Assembly (NCBI GenBank): GCA_043789035.1
Contig: JAYWIG010000004.1
Coordinates: forward strand, 1-22,128
DNA from: JAYWIG01 sp043789035
GTDB taxonomy: Bacteria; Pseudomonadota; Gammaproteobacteria; Burkholderiales; Burkholderiaceae_E
Direction of reading: 5' to 3'
Length of the DNA stretch: 22,128 nucleotides
Made by a program: the position numbers and the translations under genes
The notes under the pieces: generated by a model
What the model saw: the letters and a program-made list of their open reading frames with translations, nothing else
The model's database searches: none
Told to the model about the DNA's origin: nothing
In this document: one piece after another, positions 8,742 to 16,656 of the stretch
How positions within the stretch are numbered: the first letter of the stretch is position 1
Layout: each line of letters begins with the position of its first letter

Positions 8742-10268
8742 TCAAACTTGTTTCTTTATCCAAGCGATTTGAGCCTGTGTAATTGCATCCACCCCTTCGT
8801 TTGGCCCATCGGAAAGCACTTCAGTTACCAGTACGGCATCAATCTTTTTCGCGGCAATTTTGCCAAGCTCGACACCGTATTGATCAAATGCGTTAATGCC
8901 AAACGAAACTGACAAAACAAACACTTTATGCTCATACAGTGCCAGCAATGCACCAACATAAAACGGGCTTAACCTAGGCAACATCATCAAGCTACTGCTT
9001 CGGCCACCCGCAAATGTCATGTGCGGTGTAAGTCTAGTCACCTCATCGGCCGCTAGCCCTTGAGCCGTGAGCTCATTGGCAGTTTGTGCAGCATCGCGCC
9101 CATTGAATAATGCTTGTGCTTGCGCCAAACAATTGGCAAGCATTGAGCGATGTAACGCGGAATGCTCATGGTTCGGTTGGGCACAAACAATGAAATCAAT
9201 CGGTGTTTTTTGTTGCCCTTGATGCAGCCACTGGAATACCGAATGCTGGCCGGTCGTACCTACCGTGCCCCAAACGAGCGGGCCACAACCTTGGGCAAGC
9301 TGGCCGTCGAGCTGCACTCGTTTACCCAAACTTTCCATCTCTAGCTGTTGTAAATAATCGGGCAATTTCGCCAAGCGTTCATCATAGGTAGCCACACAGC
9401 GCGATGTTTCACCTCGACTCATTGCCGCTAATTCATAGGCTGCCATTAGTACGGGCACATTAGTTTGCAGTGGCTCAAGCTCGAAGTGCTGATCAACCTC
9501 ATAAGCACCTCTGCTAATCTCTTCGAACGCCTCAACACCAATGTTGAGCATGACCGGAAAGCCGACCGCACTCCACACCGAATATCGCCCGCCAACCCAA
9601 TCCTCAAAACCCAGAGTCAACTCAGGCTCAGCACCCCACTTGGCAGCGGCAGCACGATTTGCAGTGATCGCAACAAACTGCTTCTTGCCATGCTCAATGC
9701 CGTGCTTGGCCAACCATGCCAAACAATGGCTAGCGTTCATTTGGGTTTCGATCGTCGTAAAGCTTTTCGAAATCAAAATGAATAGTGTCGTAGAGGGCTC
9801 ACATTGTGCAAACGTGTTGTCGAGCACATGGCCATCAACGTTGCCGATGTAGTGACAACGGTAAGTTAAAGGTGCCAAGGCCGTCATTAACAATTGCGGG
9901 CCTAAGAGGCTGCCACCAATCCCCAGAATGACAACATCTTTAATCTCTTTACTGCCGGGCAATTTGCGTTGCTGGGATCGAAATTCAAGAGCGAGCGCTT
10001 TGGCTTGAGCTAAGTCTTTCGCTACATCAACGGGCTGCAACTGGGCAGGCCTTCGGAGCGCGGTGTGCCAAGCAGCCCTACCTTCGGTGGCATTGATGCG
10101 GTCGCCAGCAAATAAAGCTCGCCTCTTTTCTACAAGATGTTTATCTGCCAACTCGTTTAATGAGGTGCGTATTTGCTCGGACGATGCAATTTGTCGCGAA
10201 AAATCAAATCTTACACCGCGCAATGTAGGCGGCTCAAGTATCGTTTGAATAGCGCTTGGTAGAGTCAT
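8742..10268 (-). CDS. pgi: Glucose-6-phosphate isomerase
   Basis: This is a cytosolic enzyme that interconverts glucose-6-phosphate and fructose-6-phosphate. At 508 residues it is somewhat shorter than E. coli Pgi (about 549). All key motifs are visible: GIGGSLLGP at 116-124, the phosphate-binding SKSFTTIET at 168-176, GGRYSVWSA at 226-234, LQQLEMES with catalytic Glu310, GQHSVFQWLHQG with His342, and FDQYGVELGK ending in catalytic Lys470. The gene starts 13 bases after the stop of the phosphomutase gene and ends nine bases before the mutarotase, so it belongs to the same operon. In this setting it probably feeds both central metabolism and the hexose phosphates used for surface polysaccharide. 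Confidence 0.97.
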   Translation of the reverse strand: MTLPSAIQTILEPPTLRGVRFDFSRQIASSEQIRTSLNELADKHLVEKRRALFAGDRINATEGRAAWHTALRRPAQLQPVDVAKDLAQAKALALEFRSQQRKLPGSKEIKDVVILGIGGSLLGPQLLMTALAPLTYRCHYIGNVDGHVLDNTFAQCEPSTTLFILISKSFTTIETQMNASHCLAWLAKHGIEHGKKQFVAITANRAAAAKWGAEPELTLGFEDWVGGRYSVWSAVGFPVMLNIGVEAFEEISRGAYEVDQHFELEPLQTNVPVLMAAYELAAMSRGETSRCVATYDERLAKLPDYLQQLEMESLGKRVQLDGQLAQGCGPLVWGTVGTTGQHSVFQWLHQGQQKTPIDFIVCAQPNHEHSALHRSMLANCLAQAQALFNGRDAAQTANELTAQGLAADEVTRLTPHMTFAGGRSSSLMMLPRLSPFYVGALLALYEHKVFVLSVSFGINAFDQYGVELGKIAAKKIDAVLVTEVLSDGPNEGVDAITQAQIAWIKKQV

Positions 10269-10281
10269 ACTGAAGTCATAC

Positions 10282-11661
10282 TTAAAACGGCAGTTTCACG
10301 CCCGGTTTAACGGCTAAAACTGCTGCGCGGAAATCATTTTGAATTCGCGCTAGCGCAATGTCAGTATCAGCCTCAAAGCGCATCACGACCACGGGCGTCG
10401 TGTTCGATGCTCTGGCCAGACCAAAACCATCAGCATACTCGGCTCTAACGCCATCAATTGTTACTACTCGCTGAGCAGCGCTAAAACCACCGCCTGCTTG
10501 TAATTTGGCAATCAACGCGTGGTTCTCCCCCTCATCAACTTGCAATTGCAACTCTGGTGTTGTCGGTGAATCAGGCAAGCCTTCTAAGGTCGCATTCGGG
10601 TCTTTCACCTTGCTCAATATTTCAAGCAAACGAGCGCCTGCGTACAAGCCATCATCAAAACCGTACCAGCGGTCTTTAATGAAAATATGGCCACTCATTT
10701 CGCCACCTAAGGGTGCGCCAGTTTCGCGCATCTTCGCTTTCACCAGCGAGTGCCCGGTTTTCCACATCAAAGGTCGGCCACCTTTCGCAGTGATATAGGT
10801 TGCCAAATTGCGGCTGCACTTCACATCGAACAAAATTTCGGCACCAGGGTTGCGGCTCAGCACATCTTCGGCAAACAACATCATTTGGCGATCAGGAAAA
10901 ATCACCTTCCCTGATTTCGTAACAACACCCAAACGGTCGCCATCACCGTCGAATGCAATGCCAAGTTCGGCATCGGTATCACGCAAACATGCCATCAAAT
11001 CTTGGAGGTTTTCAATATGCGCAGGGTCTGGATGATGGTTAGGGAAATTTCCATCAACCTCGCAGAACAGCTCCTTTACCTCACAACCCAAACCTTCAAA
11101 TAACTCAGTCGCAAATGCTCCAGCCACACCATTGCCACAATCGACCGCAATTTTCATGGGCCGGGCCAACTTCACATCGCCTAGCACGCGTTTCAAATAA
11201 CGCTCACGCATGTCAGTGCTGGTTCGCTTTCCTGGCACTGCGGCGGTGACCAAATCATTTGTCTCAATGCGTTTGTATAGTTTTTGAATTGCTTCGCCGT
11301 ACAAAGTTTCACCGTCGAGCATCATTTTTAAGCCGTTGTATTCCGGGGGATTATGGCTGCCGGTAATCGCAATACCCGAACCCGTATTCAGCTCATACGT
11401 AGCGTAATAAACGATAGGAGTGGTGACTTGGCCAATATCAATCACATCGACTCCAGCAGCCTGAATACCTTTGGCCAGTTCGTCGGCAAAACGTGGGCCA
11501 GAAAGGCGACCATCGCGCCCGACCACCATTTGCTTCACACCTTTAGCCAAACCTTCGGTAGCTAGCGCTTGCCCAATAAGGCGAACGGCCTCATCAGTGA
11601 GGGTTTTATCTACAATGCCACGAATATCGTAAGCTTTAAAAATAGAAGCGGAAATTGTCAT
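10282..11661 (-). CDS. Phosphomannomutase/phosphoglucomutase (AlgC-like)
   Basis: This alpha-D-phosphohexomutase moves phosphate between C6 and C1 of mannose or glucose and supplies the 1-phosphates used for nucleotide sugars. I choose the ATG at 11661 (459 residues); a TTG four codons upstream is less likely. The protein begins MTISASIFKAYDIRG, the typical AlgC-type N-terminus. The phosphoserine loop is TGSHNP with Ser102, the magnesium loop is DGDGDR at 238-243, and the sugar-binding GGEMSGH motif is present, followed by a C-terminal phosphate-binding domain. Length matches P. aeruginosa AlgC (463). It is the first gene of the operon with pgi, the mutarotase and waaA. A dual mannose/glucose role is expected from the family, and glucose-1-phosphate from it would feed RfbA. 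Confidence 0.94.
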   Translation of the reverse strand: MTISASIFKAYDIRGIVDKTLTDEAVRLIGQALATEGLAKGVKQMVVGRDGRLSGPRFADELAKGIQAAGVDVIDIGQVTTPIVYYATYELNTGSGIAITGSHNPPEYNGLKMMLDGETLYGEAIQKLYKRIETNDLVTAAVPGKRTSTDMRERYLKRVLGDVKLARPMKIAVDCGNGVAGAFATELFEGLGCEVKELFCEVDGNFPNHHPDPAHIENLQDLMACLRDTDAELGIAFDGDGDRLGVVTKSGKVIFPDRQMMLFAEDVLSRNPGAEILFDVKCSRNLATYITAKGGRPLMWKTGHSLVKAKMRETGAPLGGEMSGHIFIKDRWYGFDDGLYAGARLLEILSKVKDPNATLEGLPDSPTTPELQLQVDEGENHALIAKLQAGGGFSAAQRVVTIDGVRAEYADGFGLARASNTTPVVVMRFEADTDIALARIQNDFRAAVLAVKPGVKLPF

Positions 11662-11803
11662 GAGAATTTGCAATGCAAGAATTGAGTTAATTGTTGATCG
11701 TACCGGTTTCGAGCGCCAGCTTAAAGAAGCTTTGCTACAACTACAACGGCGAAACCATCAATTTACGTTGAATATGTCGCATACATTCGAATTTTGCCGA
11801 TGA
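11660..11803 (+). CDS. Possible 47-residue leader peptide ORF upstream of the SDR gene
   Basis: This is a short open frame starting MRICNARIELIVDRTGFER and continuing with a charged Leu/Gln-rich stretch (LKEALLQLQRR). It fills the gap between two divergent genes. Its stop TGA overlaps the ATG of the next gene as ATGA, the classic coupling junction. GCGGA about seven bases before the start could serve as a weak ribosome binding site. Against it, its ATG sits on the same palindromic CATG as the start of the divergent phosphomutase gene, leaving little room for promoters, and I recognise no family. It may be chance. Confidence 0.3.
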   Translation: MRICNARIELIVDRTGFERQLKEALLQLQRRNHQFTLNMSHTFEFCR

Positions 11804-12693
11804 AAGTTGCAGTCACTGGCCCCAATGGTTGGATCGCGAAGGCTTTAAAACAAAAGTTACTGTCGCAATCCATTACGTCGATTGGGGTCAATCGCACTTG
11901 GTTGGCGCAGCAAACCACCCAAGACGAAGCATCATTAACTCAAGCCTTAAGTGGCTGCGATTCAGTTATCCACTTAGCAGCACTCGTGCATCAAATGAAG
12001 GCGGCCCCGACGCTGGCTGATTATCAGGCGATTAACTGCGAGTTAACGCTAAAGCTCGCACGAACCGCTGCTGATGCTGGAGTTCAACAGTTCATTTTCG
12101 TTTCGACCGCAAAAGTCATGGGTGAGCAATCAAGCAGTCCGTTTACTGAAAGTGACGTTCCTGCGCCAACTGACGCGTACTCGATCTCGAAACTTGATGC
12201 TGAAACTGGCTTACGAAAGCTGCAACAAACGGGGAAGTTAGGTTCGATGAAGATCGTGGTTGTTAGGCCACCACTGGTCTTCGGCGCCGGTGTAGGAGCG
12301 AACTATGAGAAGCTCATTGCTCTTGCCAACACCCGTTGGCCGCTCCCATTAGGCGGCGCTACTGCTAAGCGAAGCATGGTGAGTATTGATCGATTGAATG
12401 ATGGCTTAGTTGCACTGCTTAAAGCTAGAGACCAACTAAAAAACTATGAGCTGTTTTTTGCAGCCGAGCCTGTAGATCAAAGTACAGCGACCATTATTCT
12501 CGAAACCCGACAAGCCAAAGGGCGACATGGGGGGTTAATCACAGTGCCTTCAAAGCTCATGCAGGCTACACTCAGCGCAGTCGGAAAAAAAGGCATTTAC
12601 GACCGACTTTTCACTTCACTTCAAGTCGACGGCTCTCGCCTAAACGATCTCATACGAAATACGTCGAAAATTCCGCTAAATTCGAAAGACTAA
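11800..12693 (+). CDS. NAD(P)-dependent nucleotide-sugar epimerase/dehydratase (extended SDR, WbpV-like)
   Basis: This 297-residue extended short-chain dehydrogenase carries a Rossmann glycine motif GPNGWIA near residues 8-14, HLAA after the third strand, FVSTAKVMGE around 100-109 and the catalytic pair Tyr127 and Lys131 in YSISK. VVVRPPLVFGAGV and the PLPLGG segment further on resemble WbpV-type enzymes that reduce or epimerise UDP-N-acetyl sugars for O-antigen. I take the ATG at 11800; a TTG two codons earlier is the alternative. It lies alone on the + strand between two - strand operons, and its stop overlaps the end of rfbB by four bases in convergent orientation. The substrate is inferred from location and general resemblance; UDP-glucose 4-epimerase activity is a possible alternative. 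Confidence 0.82.
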   Translation: MKVAVTGPNGWIAKALKQKLLSQSITSIGVNRTWLAQQTTQDEASLTQALSGCDSVIHLAALVHQMKAAPTLADYQAINCELTLKLARTAADAGVQQFIFVSTAKVMGEQSSSPFTESDVPAPTDAYSISKLDAETGLRKLQQTGKLGSMKIVVVRPPLVFGAGVGANYEKLIALANTRWPLPLGGATAKRSMVSIDRLNDGLVALLKARDQLKNYELFFAAEPVDQSTATIILETRQAKGRHGGLITVPSKLMQATLSAVGKKGIYDRLFTSLQVDGSRLNDLIRNTSKIPLNSKD

Positions 12694-13778
12694 CCCGCGT
12701 AGTTCTTCTCAAGCCATTGGCGATAAGAGCCGTCCATCACAGCCCGCCACCAAACTTCGTTCGACAAATACCAGTTCACGGTTTTATTCAAACCTTCTTC
12801 GAAGCTCATACTGGGGCGATAGCCCAGCTCTGAGCGAATTTTAGTCTCGTCAATCGCGTAACGTTTATCATGGCCGGGGCGATCTTTTACATACGTTTTT
12901 AGGCTACTTGTCGCTAAGCCCTTAGCGGCAGGTGCGTCAACAAAACGCGCTGCCAACGATGAGTTAGAAGCAAATGCCTGATCAACTACCGCACATAAAG
13001 TATCAATCACTTTTAAGTTCGGCAACTCTTCGCCGCCACCCACGTTATACACTTCACCTGCGCGGCCTTTTTGCAAGGCCAAATCAATAGCAAGACAATG
13101 GTCTGTGACATACAACCAGTCACGCACATTGCCGCCGTCACCATAAATGGGTAGAGCTTTGCCGTGTAGCGCATTGAGCAAAAACAGAGGAATCAATTTT
13201 TCTGGAAACTGGTAAGGGCCGTAGTTGTTCGAGCAATTCGTGGTCGTCGTATTTAGCCCATAAGTATGGTGGTAGGCGCGCACCAAATGGTCAGAGCCTG
13301 CCTTGCTTGCCGAATACGGTGAGTTAGGCGCATAGGGCGTTGTTTCGCTAAAGCCTGGATCATTTGGGCCTAAAGAGCCATAAACTTCGTCGGTCGATAC
13401 ATGATGAAAACGGTGGTCTTTTACGCCGTTATCAATCCATACCTTTTTGGCCGCTTTGAGCAAGCTATGAGTACCAACCACGTTAGTTTCAACGAAAGCA
13501 TCAGGGCCATGAATCGAGCGGTCGACATGGCTCTCCGCGGCAAAGTGAATCATCGTTTTGATTTGCTCATTTTCAAGCGTTTTCAGTACTAACTCGTAGT
13601 CATTAATGCTGCCGTTGAGCAAGCTTACGTTAGGCAGGCCAGCGACACTTGATGCGTTACCCGCATAGGTAAGGCTATCGAGCACAATAACTTTGTCTTG
13701 CGGATATGCCTTAACCCAATAGTGAACAAAGTTAGCACCGATAAAACCGGCACCGCCGGTAACTAGAAGAGTTGCCAT
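12690..13778 (-). CDS. rfbB: dTDP-glucose 4,6-dehydratase
   Basis: RfbB (RmlB) is the second enzyme of dTDP-L-rhamnose synthesis; it converts dTDP-glucose to dTDP-4-keto-6-deoxyglucose with bound NAD. The 362-residue length is normal. Visible motifs are TGGAGFIG at 7-14, FAAESHVDRSI at 79-89, the active-site STDEVYG with Asp130 and Glu131, and Tyr155/Lys159 in YSASK. NYGPYQFPEKLIPL and GDGGNVRDWLYV are hallmark substrate-site segments. It is the last gene of the rfb operon, 28 bases after rfbD, the only non-overlapping junction of the four. Its 3' end overlaps the convergent SDR gene by four bases. Confidence 0.97.
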   Translation of the reverse strand: MATLLVTGGAGFIGANFVHYWVKAYPQDKVIVLDSLTYAGNASSVAGLPNVSLLNGSINDYELVLKTLENEQIKTMIHFAAESHVDRSIHGPDAFVETNVVGTHSLLKAAKKVWIDNGVKDHRFHHVSTDEVYGSLGPNDPGFSETTPYAPNSPYSASKAGSDHLVRAYHHTYGLNTTTTNCSNNYGPYQFPEKLIPLFLLNALHGKALPIYGDGGNVRDWLYVTDHCLAIDLALQKGRAGEVYNVGGGEELPNLKVIDTLCAVVDQAFASNSSLAARFVDAPAAKGLATSSLKTYVKDRPGHDKRYAIDETKIRSELGYRPSMSFEEGLNKTVNWYLSNEVWWRAVMDGSYRQWLEKNYAG

Positions 13779-13806
13779 ATGGAAGTTTCTTAAGTTTTGA
13801 GATAGG

Positions 13807-14664
13807 TTAAATTAATTCTTTAAGCATTGCTCGTAGCTGTACCCGCCAATGCGGTGCAGCGCCGAAAGTAGCAATCGTAGAGGCTTTATCAAGCACACTA
13901 AAACCGGGGCGACGAGCGGGGGTAGGATACTGAGCAGCAGGAATGGGTGCGATGGGAACCGCAACTTTTAAAAGCCCCAAGGCCAACCCCTCTTCCTGGA
14001 TCGCCACCGCAAAATCATACCAACTGGCAACGCCTGAATCGGTGTAATGAACAATGCCAGTCACAGCCTCTGGCATTTGAGCATAGGCCCATAAAGTCGT
14101 CGCTAAGCCTTTTGCCCAAGTCGGCGAACCCACTTGGTCACAAACAACACTCAAGGCGGGTTTCTCAGCCATCAAGCGCAACATAGTTTTTACAAAGTTA
14201 CCGCCGTGGCTGCAATAAACCCAAGCCGTACGAACGACTAACACTTTCGCACCGGATGCCAGCACCTGTTGCTCTCCCTCAGCCTTCGACGCGCCATAAA
14301 CCGACAAAGGGAATACGACATCAGTTGGCAAATAGGGTTTGCCTTGGCCATCGAATACAAAATCGGTCGATACATGCAAAAACCGTGCGCCAATGCTGGC
14401 TGCGGCCTTGGCTAAGTTGCCTGCACCATCGCGATTGATTTTGTAAGAAATTTCTTTCTCGGTCTCCGCCTTATCGACAGCTGTATATGCCGCAGCGTTG
14501 ATAATCACATCCGGATGAAACTTCTGTACTAACTCATTAACGGCATTGCTATTCGCAATATCAAGTTCAGCAACATCCGTCCAAATCGCTTCGACGCCTT
14601 GGGGCATGGAACGCTTCAGCTCCCAGCCTAGCTGCCCATTGCAACCCGTAATAAGTACCTTCAT
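13807..14664 (-). CDS. rfbD: dTDP-4-dehydrorhamnose reductase
   Basis: RfbD (RmlD) carries out the final, NAD(P)H-dependent step to dTDP-L-rhamnose. The protein has 285 residues. It shows the glycine motif TGCNGQLG at 6-13, NAAAYTAVDKAE at 56-67, STDFVFDG at 99-106 and the catalytic Tyr123 and Lys127 in YGASK. TAWVY is also typical. The start codon overlaps the rfbC stop as ATGA (14661-14664), which indicates translational coupling. The family is unambiguous and the neighbours supply the rest of the pathway. Confidence 0.97.
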   Translation of the reverse strand: MKVLITGCNGQLGWELKRSMPQGVEAIWTDVAELDIANSNAVNELVQKFHPDVIINAAAYTAVDKAETEKEISYKINRDGAGNLAKAAASIGARFLHVSTDFVFDGQGKPYLPTDVVFPLSVYGASKAEGEQQVLASGAKVLVVRTAWVYCSHGGNFVKTMLRLMAEKPALSVVCDQVGSPTWAKGLATTLWAYAQMPEAVTGIVHYTDSGVASWYDFAVAIQEEGLALGLLKVAVPIAPIPAAQYPTPARRPGFSVLDKASTIATFGAAPHWRVQLRAMLKELI

Positions 14665-15206
14665 GCAAATGCCTCAGATTGCGCCAAAGGCAAAGCGGCT
14701 TCATCCTTTGCCGCCAATGACGGCTTCAGACCGTTTAGATGCCAATCGATCCCTAAGGCTGCATCATTCCACAGCAAGCTACGCTCGAACTGCGGCGCAT
14801 AAAAATCAGTGCATTTGTATAAAAAGTCAGCCGATTCGCTGAGCACAACAAACCCGTGAGCAAACCCCGGAGGCACCCAGAACATTCGCTTGTTCTCGTC
14901 GTTAAGAAGTACACCAACGTGTTTACCAAAAGTTGGCGAAGACTTGCGCATATCGACCGCCACGTCATACACTTCTCCATGCAATACCCGCACTAATTTG
15001 CCTTGGGTTTGTTGCAGCTGATAGTGCAAACCACGCAAAATACCTTTGGAAGAGCGGCTGTGATTGTCTTGCACAAACTTCGCATTGATGCCAAGCTTTG
15101 CAAACGCGCCCTCATTCCATGTTTCAACAAAGAAACCTCTCGAATCACCAAAAACCTTGGGCTCGATAATCTTTAAATCGGCAATCGTAGTATCTACTAC
15201 TTGCAC
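14661..15206 (-). CDS. rfbC: dTDP-4-dehydrorhamnose 3,5-epimerase
   Basis: RfbC (RmlC) epimerises C3 and C5 of the dTDP-4-keto sugar. The frame is open to 15335, but that part overlaps rfbA and does not resemble the family. The GTG at 15206-15204 overlaps the rfbA stop by one base (TAGTG) and has GAGG seven bases upstream. From it the protein is 181 residues, the normal RmlC length, and begins with DTTIADLKIIEPKVFGDSRGFF as expected. The catalytic His61 is in LRGLHYQ and Tyr130 in DFLYKC; MFWVPPGFAHGF is the cupin-fold signature. It is coupled at both ends to rfbA and rfbD. Confidence 0.96.
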   Translation of the reverse strand: MQVVDTTIADLKIIEPKVFGDSRGFFVETWNEGAFAKLGINAKFVQDNHSRSSKGILRGLHYQLQQTQGKLVRVLHGEVYDVAVDMRKSSPTFGKHVGVLLNDENKRMFWVPPGFAHGFVVLSESADFLYKCTDFYAPQFERSLLWNDAALGIDWHLNGLKPSLAAKDEAALPLAQSEAFA

Positions 15207-16090
15207 TACAGGCCTCGCTTCAGAATGCGCAGCAAATAGTCGCCATAACCACTTTTCACTAAAGGTTTGGCCAACTTTTCTAGTTGTGCCGCATCGATGA
15301 AGCCGTTCGAGAAAGCAATTTCTTCTGGGCAGCAAATTTTCAAGCCTTGGCGTTCTTCAAGTACGCGCACAAACTGACCAGCATCAAGTAACGACGCATG
15401 GGTGCCCGTGTCTAACCAAGCAAAACCACGCCCCATTAACTCAACATTGAGCTGGCCTTGGTTCAAATAAACTTCATTCACCGTAGTAATTTCAAGCTCA
15501 CCACGAGCCGACGGCTTAATACTCTTCGCAATATCGCACACTTGATTGTCATAAAAATAAAGGCCTGTTACCGCATAGTTAGATTTTGGCTCTAACGGTT
15601 TTTCCTCAATCGCTTCGGCCTTACCAGCTTTATCGAAGCTCACCACGCCATAGCGTTCAGGGTCATTAACATAGTAACCAAATACTGTTGCGCCTTCGTT
15701 AAGATCTCTGGCTCGAACCAACATTTCAGGTAAGCCGTGACCGTAAAAAATGTTGTCCCCAAGCACCAAGCAGCTTGGCCGACCGGCAATGAACTTCTCA
15801 CCAATGATGAAAGCTTGAGCAAGGCCATCAGGCGAAGGCTGCTCAGCATATTGAAAATTCATGCCCCACCCAACACCATCGCCCAGCAAACGCTGGAAAT
15901 TCGGCAAATCATGAGGGGTTGAAATAATAAGCACTTCTTTTATCCCCGCCAGCATTAATACTGAAAGCGGGTAATAGATCATGGGTTTATCGTAAACCGG
16001 CATGAGCTGCTTAGAAGTAACTTGGGTAAGAGGGTGCAGGCGCGTGCCTGAGCCCCCGGCTAGGATGATTCCGACACGATCACTAAACAT
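15206..16090 (-). CDS. rfbA: Glucose-1-phosphate thymidylyltransferase
   Basis: RfbA (RmlA) makes dTDP-glucose from glucose-1-phosphate and dTTP, the first step of dTDP-rhamnose synthesis. I take the ATG at 16090 (294 residues) because AGGAG lies six bases before it; the frame can start six codons further up at a TTG, but that start has no ribosome binding site. The nucleotide-binding loop LAGGSGTRLHP is at 10-20, followed by KQLMPVYDKPMIYYPLS. The metal-binding Asp112 is in LGDNIFYGHGL, and EEKPLEPKSNYAVTGLYFYD is the usual sugar-site block. It is the first gene of the rfbA-C-D-B operon. Its glucose-1-phosphate could come from the phosphomutase encoded at 10282. Confidence 0.97.
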   Translation of the reverse strand: MFSDRVGIILAGGSGTRLHPLTQVTSKQLMPVYDKPMIYYPLSVLMLAGIKEVLIISTPHDLPNFQRLLGDGVGWGMNFQYAEQPSPDGLAQAFIIGEKFIAGRPSCLVLGDNIFYGHGLPEMLVRARDLNEGATVFGYYVNDPERYGVVSFDKAGKAEAIEEKPLEPKSNYAVTGLYFYDNQVCDIAKSIKPSARGELEITTVNEVYLNQGQLNVELMGRGFAWLDTGTHASLLDAGQFVRVLEERQGLKICCPEEIAFSNGFIDAAQLEKLAKPLVKSGYGDYLLRILKRGL

Positions 16091-16095
16091 TACTA

Positions 16096-16100
16096 CTCCT
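16096..16100 (-). promoter_or_regulatory. Ribosome binding site deciding the rfbA start
   Basis: AGGAG on the - strand lies six bases before the ATG at 16090. This favours that ATG over the upstream TTG at 16108, which would place the AGGAG inside the coding region. Confidence 0.85.
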
Positions 16101-16521
16101 GTTATCAACTTTCAAAATCTTAACCTAGAAATGCAGCCACATTAGTGGAGATGTAGGTAACCTCAACGGTTCGCGAATGCAGTTTTGGGGGAAGTAGTGA
16201 TCAAACACACTAAGTTATTAAGGCAACAAAAGTGGCTTGTTCGATAGATAGGCGTGAATAGAGCTACTGTGACCGCAACGACACATTGCCAACATAACAA
16301 AGAATATGAGCGACTAACCACAACAACTCTTCGCTCGAATCGGAGATATTCCAGCGTAATTTGCCTCAAATATTGCCTAAAGGATGGTGTGCCTGTTTTG
16401 TTTAGGGGGACTAAAGCCAACCGAGATATTTTTTCAGTTCATTCTCCTCACTCTTATGTCACTGCTGCTCAGCGCGGCTTGGAGCACTAGCGGATGATCC
16501 CCTTCGCAATGCAACTCAGTA

Positions 16522-16556
16522 TTTTGGATTTCACAAAAAAACTCCAAATCCCAAAA
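16522..16556. repeat. Inverted repeat (possible hairpin) upstream of wzm
   Basis: The left arm TTTTGGATTT (16522-16531) pairs with the right arm AAATCCCAAAA (16546-16556) with one bulged base, around an A-rich loop of 14 bases. It lies about 100 bases before the wzm start. It is AT-rich with no following T-run on the + strand, so it does not look like an ordinary terminator. It could be an operator or a leader structure, or chance. Confidence 0.4.
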
Positions 16557-16645
16557 CTGACTAAAATGCGGCTAATGCGCTGTTCAGCATCCAAGTGGCA
16601 ACGAATTTCATCGGCTGCTCCTGTCAAACTTAATCCTACAATCAC

Positions 16646-16650
16646 AGGAG
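16646..16650 (+). promoter_or_regulatory. Ribosome binding site supporting the TTG start of wzm
   Basis: AGGAG ends six bases before the TTG at 16657. No ATG lies at a suitable distance, so this site decides the unusual start. Confidence 0.85.
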
Positions 16651-16656
16651 AAACGA

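Larger units (their letters stand above)
16091..16656. other. Divergent intergenic region between the rfb operon and wzm, no convincing gene
   Basis: These 566 bases separate two divergent operons and must hold promoters for both. Short open frames exist on both strands (for example 16254-16490 on + and 16163-16420 on -), but none has a recognisable protein character or a good start. I see no tRNA, no ops/JUMPstart-like GGCGGTAGC element and no insertion-sequence ends. A near-perfect inverted repeat lies at 16522-16556. A TAAAAT hexamer at 16562-16567 could be a -10 box for wzm, but no -35 box is evident, so I do not call a promoter. Confidence 0.6.

Noticed and set aside
16120..16180. Promoter for rfbA with TTGAGG and TAATGT, 16 bases apart
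   Set aside because: The -10 match is poor and other hexamers fit equally well; not strong enough to call.
16163..16420. 85-codon open frame on - in the same gap
   Set aside because: Composition does not look like a protein and it has no good start; most likely chance.
16254..16490. 78-codon open frame on + in the rfbA-wzm gap
   Set aside because: GTG start without a ribosome binding site, no recognisable protein pattern, and competing open frames on both strands; treated as non-coding.
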